A DNA stretch of 64,000 nt, taken from Pseudomonas fluorescens (GTDB lineage: Bacteria > Pseudomonadota > Gammaproteobacteria > Pseudomonadales > Pseudomonadaceae). The position numbers and the translations under genes are program-made. Shown here piece after piece: positions 59,981-64,000 of this stretch; the stretch's first letter is position 1; every line of letters begins with the position of its first letter. The stretch lies in NCBI RefSeq assembly GCF_902497875.1, contig NZ_CABVHY010000017.1:62001-126000 (forward strand), in the 5' to 3' direction. The notes beneath the pieces are model-generated. The model saw only the letters and a program-made list of their open reading frames with translations. It ran no database searches and was not told the DNA's origin.

Positions 59981-60391
59981 ATGAAAACTATCACTATGAG
60001 TGACGTAAACGAGCTCGCCCACCGCACCGGCAATACTCCTATGGGCGTTCTTACAGAACTTATTGGCCAAGGCTACCAGCTAACTGAGGAACCCCCTCAA
60101 CCAAGAGGCAAGCCCCTTAGCTCTGCCAAGGACGCTCTTTCACTCTGGAAGGAATCTAAGCAGCGAGTAGCTGATGAAATATATAAGCGTGACCCTCTGG
60201 TGCGCCAGCTAATGGATGTGGATAACGCCTATAAAGATTTCGCCCCTCAAACTCAGAAGAGCATTCTTCAACGTGATGAACACGGGAACGTAACAGGCAC
60301 TACCAAGAGCATGCTTACTGGAGCAACTATGAGAGAGCAAGCTGAGCTTATGGCTGCTATCCGTGCCACTTACAACCAAGGAGAGAAGTAA
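59981..60391 (+). CDS. Hypothetical 136-residue element protein
   Basis: A hydrophilic protein starting KTITMSDVNELAHRTGNTPMGVLTELIGQGYQL, which looks like an N-terminal HTH. No named family. AAGGAA precedes ATG 59981. Its TAA overlaps the ATG of the next gene by one base, so the small genes form a tight operon. Confidence 0.65.
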   Translation: MKTITMSDVNELAHRTGNTPMGVLTELIGQGYQLTEEPPQPRGKPLSSAKDALSLWKESKQRVADEIYKRDPLVRQLMDVDNAYKDFAPQTQKSILQRDEHGNVTGTTKSMLTGATMREQAELMAAIRATYNQGEK

Positions 60392-60681
60392 TGGGCAATA
60401 CTTACATGAGTGAATCAGATCTTAAAGCCCTGCAAGAGCGACGCTCTGAGCTAGGCGCTATTGACTGTAGCATTGAGCAGAAGAACCGCCTCATCTCAGG
60501 CATACGAGACTACAAACTAATCGAGTACGGCATGAACCCGTATGGGTTCTATCAGGTTCTGGCTGTCAAAGGTCACAAGACAATTCCCCATGAGCTGACA
60601 GGTAACTTCACCCACCCTAGCTATCTTACCAAGGTAGTAGACACCCTACTCAGAGAGGGAAAACTGATTGAGCCTAAGTGA
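60391..60681 (+). CDS. Hypothetical 96-residue element protein
   Basis: Starts GNTYMSESDLKALQERRSEL; the C-terminal half (YLTKVVDTLLREGKLIEPK) has a winged-helix look. Unknown function. It overlaps its neighbours at both ends, which ties it to the helicase gene. Confidence 0.6.
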   Translation: MGNTYMSESDLKALQERRSELGAIDCSIEQKNRLISGIRDYKLIEYGMNPYGFYQVLAVKGHKTIPHELTGNFTHPSYLTKVVDTLLREGKLIEPK

Positions 60682-62131
60682 GCCGAAGGTCATTTACGTA
60701 GCAGAAGCCCTTCCAGGAAGCGGCAAGTCAACTAAGTTTATCGAAGCACTACCTACACTCATGCACACCAGCAAGATTGTGTATGCGATGCCTACCAACA
60801 CTCTTATCAAAGAGCTTGCCCTAACCATTAAGGTAAAAGTAGGTCTATCTCCTTTGGTCATCACGTCCGACACTGTGGACCATGTGACAGCACACCTTGA
60901 GAAAGTCTTAGCTGCATACACTCAACCGCTAGTTATGATTACGCATGAGGCCCTACGGCGTGTTGACCCTCGCCTCCTAGAAGGATGGGAGCTAGTAGTA
61001 GATGAGGTTCCTAGCGTCTCTGATTGTAAGGGCTATCAGTTCGACAGCATTAGCTACCTTGGAAGCCTAGGTAACTACCTAACCGTGGACACTGAAAAGA
61101 AAGCTGCCCTCAAACTTGAGAATATTGCTTTAGTTGAGAATATGATTAAGGCCAAAGACAGCAGCGCTCTCAGCGACTCAGCCTTAGACGTTCTCAAAGC
61201 AATGCTGACTCCCAAATGTAGTGTTGAGGTAGAGGCACAGACAAACAAGGGCAAGCGACTTGTGCGCATAGTGAGGTATAGAGATTTCCTACCAGCTTTC
61301 TCTAACGCCAATAGCGTTCACATCCTCGCTAACAATGTACAGGACACGCTGCTAGGCATCCATGCCACCTACCAAGGTTGGCGCTTTGAACCGTCTCTAT
61401 TCACACCTGAGTTCGATGGTTACGGAAAGCGGGTTGAGCTTCACCCTTTCTTGACTACAAAGTATTCAAAGACTCAAAGCATGATGCAGCGTAATGGCAA
61501 ACCTGCTGATACTTGGGATGAAGGGGTGCAGCTAGCTGATTGGCTACGTTGCATCACCGCCATGGTAGGGGATGAGAAAGGGTTAGCCTTTGCGCATCAA
61601 TGGATGCAGTACAATTTCAGTGACAGCATAACCAAGCTACCAATTGATAGCAGGGGCATTAACGGCTACCAAGACAGACACATTGCTATATGCCTTCAAC
61701 ATGGGAATGTTAGCTGTGATGACGCACTAAGCTTTCACACACTCGGCGAAATGCTTGGTGTTCCTGTTGCAGAAGTACGCAAGGCCATTGAGTTTGAACG
61801 CTTCTATGAAAGTACCTTACAAGCTGTAGCTAGAACATCACTTCGGGACAGGAGTAGCACAGAGCCTGTTACGCTATTCGTTCAGAGCATGGATATGGCT
61901 GTATACCTTCAAGAGAAGCTTGGACGCTTAGCGACTATAAACACTGACTTCGCTATGACGCCTTGGAAGAAGCAAAAGTCTGATAAAAAGAAAGCCAAGG
62001 CTGCTCTTCAGGCTGAAGCAATTGTAATGTTTCAGAATGAAGGTATTGACCGACAGTCTATTGCTCAGAAACTTTCTGTTTCTTACCTTCAAATCAGACG
62101 TTGGACAGTTGGACTTAAACAGGCAGCATAA
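60668..62131 (+). CDS. SF2-type helicase with C-terminal HTH
   Basis: A 487-residue ATPase. Walker A is LPGSGKST (residues 15-22), Walker B ELVVDEVPS (about 107-115); a second RecA-like part shows SRGINGYQDRHIAICLQ (motif V-like) and QAVARTSLRD (motif VI-like, about 384-393). The last 35 residues (ALQAEAIVMFQNEGIDRQSIAQKLSVSYLQIRRWTVGL) form a HTH. It probably unwinds the element's origin, with the HTH guiding it. TTG 60668 is the only start before the P-loop that fits; it overlaps the previous gene. Confidence 0.72.
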   Translation: MSLSEPKVIYVAEALPGSGKSTKFIEALPTLMHTSKIVYAMPTNTLIKELALTIKVKVGLSPLVITSDTVDHVTAHLEKVLAAYTQPLVMITHEALRRVDPRLLEGWELVVDEVPSVSDCKGYQFDSISYLGSLGNYLTVDTEKKAALKLENIALVENMIKAKDSSALSDSALDVLKAMLTPKCSVEVEAQTNKGKRLVRIVRYRDFLPAFSNANSVHILANNVQDTLLGIHATYQGWRFEPSLFTPEFDGYGKRVELHPFLTTKYSKTQSMMQRNGKPADTWDEGVQLADWLRCITAMVGDEKGLAFAHQWMQYNFSDSITKLPIDSRGINGYQDRHIAICLQHGNVSCDDALSFHTLGEMLGVPVAEVRKAIEFERFYESTLQAVARTSLRDRSSTEPVTLFVQSMDMAVYLQEKLGRLATINTDFAMTPWKKQKSDKKKAKAALQAEAIVMFQNEGIDRQSIAQKLSVSYLQIRRWTVGLKQAA

Positions 62132-62620
62132 ATTGTGCAGCGGCGACAAATATTTTGTTCACTTTTCCTTAAAGGCTCCTTAAGAGAAATGGAACAATTT
62201 CTTAATCTTACTGTGTAATTTTCCTTAAAGATACTCTAAGAGATTTCGCACACTTTAATACTAAACAATCAAAAGCAAAAGCAACGTCAGCAAGCTGACA
62301 AAGAGCACGCATTAAAGAGAGAATCAAAAGCGAAGCACCTACTAGTATTCCGCTCTTGATCTTTCTTATTTGCGTATGCCACTACGTGGCGTGCTCTTGC
62401 TCTTGCTCTTGCTTCTGTCACGCAGTGACGTTTAGGAACTGACCTTCTCCTACCCATAAACAATGACCTACCTTTTAACATTACTATTATGCTTACAGTA
62501 TACACAGTTACTCATCCTACAGATCATGCAGAACTACAGCATTCTAGCCATAGCCCTTAACATCATCTGTTATTCAATCACCTTGATAATTACAATTCAA
62601 CATACAAGACAGAGAACACC
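62132..62620. other. Non-coding spacer with operator-like repeats
   Basis: TTTTCCTTAAAG...TAAGAGA occurs at 62163-62187 and 62219-62243, 56 bases apart. Further on are GCTCTT repeats (62392-62412) and GTCAC-gca-GTGAC. A 72-codon minus-strand frame (62287-62505) is not convincing. The segment probably carries the promoter for the gene at 62621. Confidence 0.5.
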
Positions 62621-62971
62621 ATGAACCTGACTGATAAAGATAAGACCGAATACATTGAGACCAATTCACACTGTGACCTAGCCAAACGCCTAGACATCTC
62701 TATGCTAACGCTTGATACATATGCTGATGAGCAAGGATGGAAGGAGGAACACCGTATCTACTGGCATGATAAGTCCATTGAGATATTGAAACAGGAGCTA
62801 GTCAATGGGAACATTGCAGCCGTTAAGGAGATGCTTAAGGTAACTGGTAGCGTCAGACCAGTAGGACGCCCTCGTAAGTCTGATGTTGAGCGTGAAGTAG
62901 CAATTAGTAAGCGGATTGCTGACGAATACCAGGCTGACGTGCAGAGACTGAGCCTTGTAGGGAACAAATAG
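62621..62971 (+). CDS. HTH protein, possibly small-terminase-like
   Basis: A 116-residue protein. N-terminus HCDLAKRLDISMLTLDTYADEQGW is a HTH; the C-terminus VKEMLKVTGSVRPVGRPRKSDVEREVAISKRIADEYQADVQRL has the 'RPVGRP(R/S)K' tail that I have seen in small terminase subunits of some tailed phages. If right, it could redirect packaging, as in phage satellites. Weak evidence; a simple regulator is the alternative. Confidence 0.55.
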   Translation: MNLTDKDKTEYIETNSHCDLAKRLDISMLTLDTYADEQGWKEEHRIYWHDKSIEILKQELVNGNIAAVKEMLKVTGSVRPVGRPRKSDVEREVAISKRIADEYQADVQRLSLVGNK

Positions 62972-63446
62972 ATATTTATTAACAGAGAGGGGGTGTAATG
63001 GCTTCTAACGCTACTGACCAGATTTAAACTGGTGAGGAATGGACATAGCTAGGGCATAGAGAGCGTTACGCGCTGTTTCTAGGAGGTTCCTAGATGCCCC
63101 TTTGGGGTGCTCAATGCGTTGCCACATTGGCCGTTCTTCACAGGGGCTGACGCCTGCTGTGCCTGATAGTTCAGCTACCAGTAACCTGCCCTCCTAACCA
63201 AGCCAGAAGGGATAAGCCTACACCTATTCGCTGGTGTATAGCGGGGGAGTTCTACCAACCATCCTCCCAATGTCCGATGAGCCTTCACCGTTCAACTACA
63301 CCATTAAAGGCTTCGCGAGAACTAGTTACTATCCCACCAGCGCCTCACTCTCTGAGACGTACAGTTAGTCACAAGTGACAGGCCCGTTTGCCTACGCTCA
63401 GACTTATAACAGCACAAAAACAACATGTCAATACACATATAGAAAT
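62972..63446. ncRNA. Hairpin-dense non-coding segment
   Basis: Six close hairpins: AGCG/CGCT (63062-63074), TCTAGGA-ggt-TCCTAGA (63078-63094), GCCCC-ttt-GGGG (63096-63107), TACACC/GGTGTA (63219-63238), GGGAG/CTCCC (63245-63268) and GCCTT/AAGGC (63281-63311). No open frame is convincing. It may be a structured RNA, a packaging or origin site, or a decayed tRNA array. Confidence 0.45.
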
Positions 63447-63827
63447 TTATCGAGTAGCACGGAAAGCCACTCCCCTGATATACGGAACAGCGGTTATCAG
63501 CTCGAACGGATCGAATCCCTCAACCTCCCCCCGAAACATCTGAACGTTTTTTATCGCGCTCAGTATCAATTGCTGTTCTCCGAATGCAGCCCGCATATCT
63601 CCAAGCCCGTCAATCAAGTACCCACTTACGAGAGCTGCCGTATCTCCCACAGGCTGATTAGCCTTGGACGCCAACCCCAATAAAATAAGATGCTTGCTTA
63701 GCCCACCCAACTCAATGGCACTGTGAAACAGACGCCTGTTCACACACAAATAGTCAGCAACTTGATTCCCAAATCTTCGGCCCGACCAAGCGACAGCAAC
63801 CGCCTTAAATATACCCACCGGATTCAT
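63447..63827 (-). CDS. Hypothetical 126-residue element protein
   Basis: Starts NPVGIFKAVAVAWSGRRFGNQVADYLCVNRRLFHSAIELGG; moderately hydrophobic, no clear span or family. AAGGTAG lies before ATG 63827. It is the only gene on the minus strand in this part of the element. Confidence 0.6.
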   Translation of the reverse strand: MNPVGIFKAVAVAWSGRRFGNQVADYLCVNRRLFHSAIELGGLSKHLILLGLASKANQPVGDTAALVSGYLIDGLGDMRAAFGEQQLILSAIKNVQMFRGEVEGFDPFELITAVPYIRGVAFRATR

Positions 63828-64000
63828 AACGCTACCTTCGCACCTTCAACGGGGTGATGTTACTTCGACATCTTGAGTTTCCGCTAGAAATTCATGATCC
63901 ACATTGCATACATAAGCACCTCCCCCCTAACCCCCTGCTCCCCCTGTTAAACAAACCCTCACAGGAACTCCTACAGCGTCACTCAGAGCGTTCATGATTC
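63828..64000. other. Right-edge segment of the element
   Basis: No gene visible. C-rich direct runs (CCCCCCTAACCCCCTGCTCC, about 63927-63946) stand out. The window ends inside the element. Confidence 0.35.

Noticed and set aside
62287..62505. Minus-strand 72-codon frame
   Set aside because: It includes a simple GCTCTT repeat that reads as Arg-Ala repeats, has no good ribosome site, and resembles nothing known.
63160..63311. Functional tRNA genes
   Set aside because: Motifs like D arms and an Arg-type anticodon loop (CTCCTAA) can be seen, but no complete cloverleaf forms on either strand.

Overview
The window reads as a chromosome segment of a fluorescens-lineage Pseudomonas. The evidence is a thrS-infC-rpmI-rplT-pheS-pheT-ihfA-merR-tRNA-Pro block with an ATT-started infC, an RsmE-type CsrA, a Pseudomonas-type secreted glutaminase-asparaginase, OprD-family porins, and GC-rich REP elements of the kind common in this genus. 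The last 6 kb (about 58.1 kb to the end) is visibly AT-richer, uses different codons and is foreign.

Region 1 (0.3-10.5 kb) is an accessory sulfonation module. It holds cysQ (PAP phosphatase, minus strand), a HTH/DDE-like protein that runs without a stop into cysD, cysNC (GTPase plus APS kinase), a DUF1214 protein, a sulfotransferase, an EthD-like protein, two NTF2-like paralogues flanking an SRPBCC protein, and an SDR. CysD and CysNC make PAPS, the sulfotransferase uses it, and CysQ clears the PAP by-product, so the genes form a self-contained sulfonate-transfer system attached to small-molecule enzymes. A lipoprotein gene follows.

Region 2 (11.4-22.3 kb) is an acyl-CoA catabolic cluster: AraC-type regulator, OprD porin, AMP-dependent acyl-CoA ligase, crotonase, DUF485 protein with a sodium:solute symporter, acyl-CoA dehydrogenase, and CoA-acylating (methyl)malonate-semialdehyde dehydrogenase. 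The porin and ligase promoters carry the same two conserved elements, which marks them as one regulon. Region 3 (22.5-27.7 kb) holds a LysR remnant, an intact LysR regulator, an MHS-type MFS transporter, an aspartoacylase/desuccinylase-like metalloenzyme and a class V aminotransferase, which suggests uptake and deacylation of an N-acyl amino acid-like compound.

Region 4 (27.7-36.1 kb) starts with a decayed P4-type integrase and a stray tRNA 3' end next to tRNA-Pro(GGG), followed by the conserved translation operon. Region 5 (36.4-51.5 kb) is mostly core: a small exported protein, a cold-shock protein, an I78 inhibitor lipoprotein, the complete rbs operon (rbsBACRKD) followed by a nucleoside hydrolase whose reading frame has a TAA at codon 4, ansB, a LexA-boxed DUF1654-endonuclease pair, a SPOR lipoprotein, rsmE, a DUF2214 membrane protein and a NylB-like serine hydrolase.

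Region 6 (51.5-58.1 kb) is accessory: a second LexA box upstream of a PL7 polysaccharide lyase-like gene, several tiny proteins including a 58-aa acidic and a 39-aa single-span membrane protein, a sterol desaturase-like hydroxylase divergent from an AraC regulator, and fragments of a cytosine methyltransferase and of a phage integrase.

Region 7 (58.1-64 kb) is the left part of an integrated element bounded by a 3' fragment of tRNA-Val(GAC). It carries a complete tyrosine recombinase, short tandem repeats, four iterons at exact 64-bp spacing, a small-gene operon ending in an SF2-type helicase with a C-terminal HTH, a possible small-terminase-like protein, and a hairpin-dense non-coding stretch. 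No capsid or tail genes are visible. The layout suits a self-replicating satellite or plasmid-like integrative element; its right end and the intact tRNA-Val should lie beyond the window.
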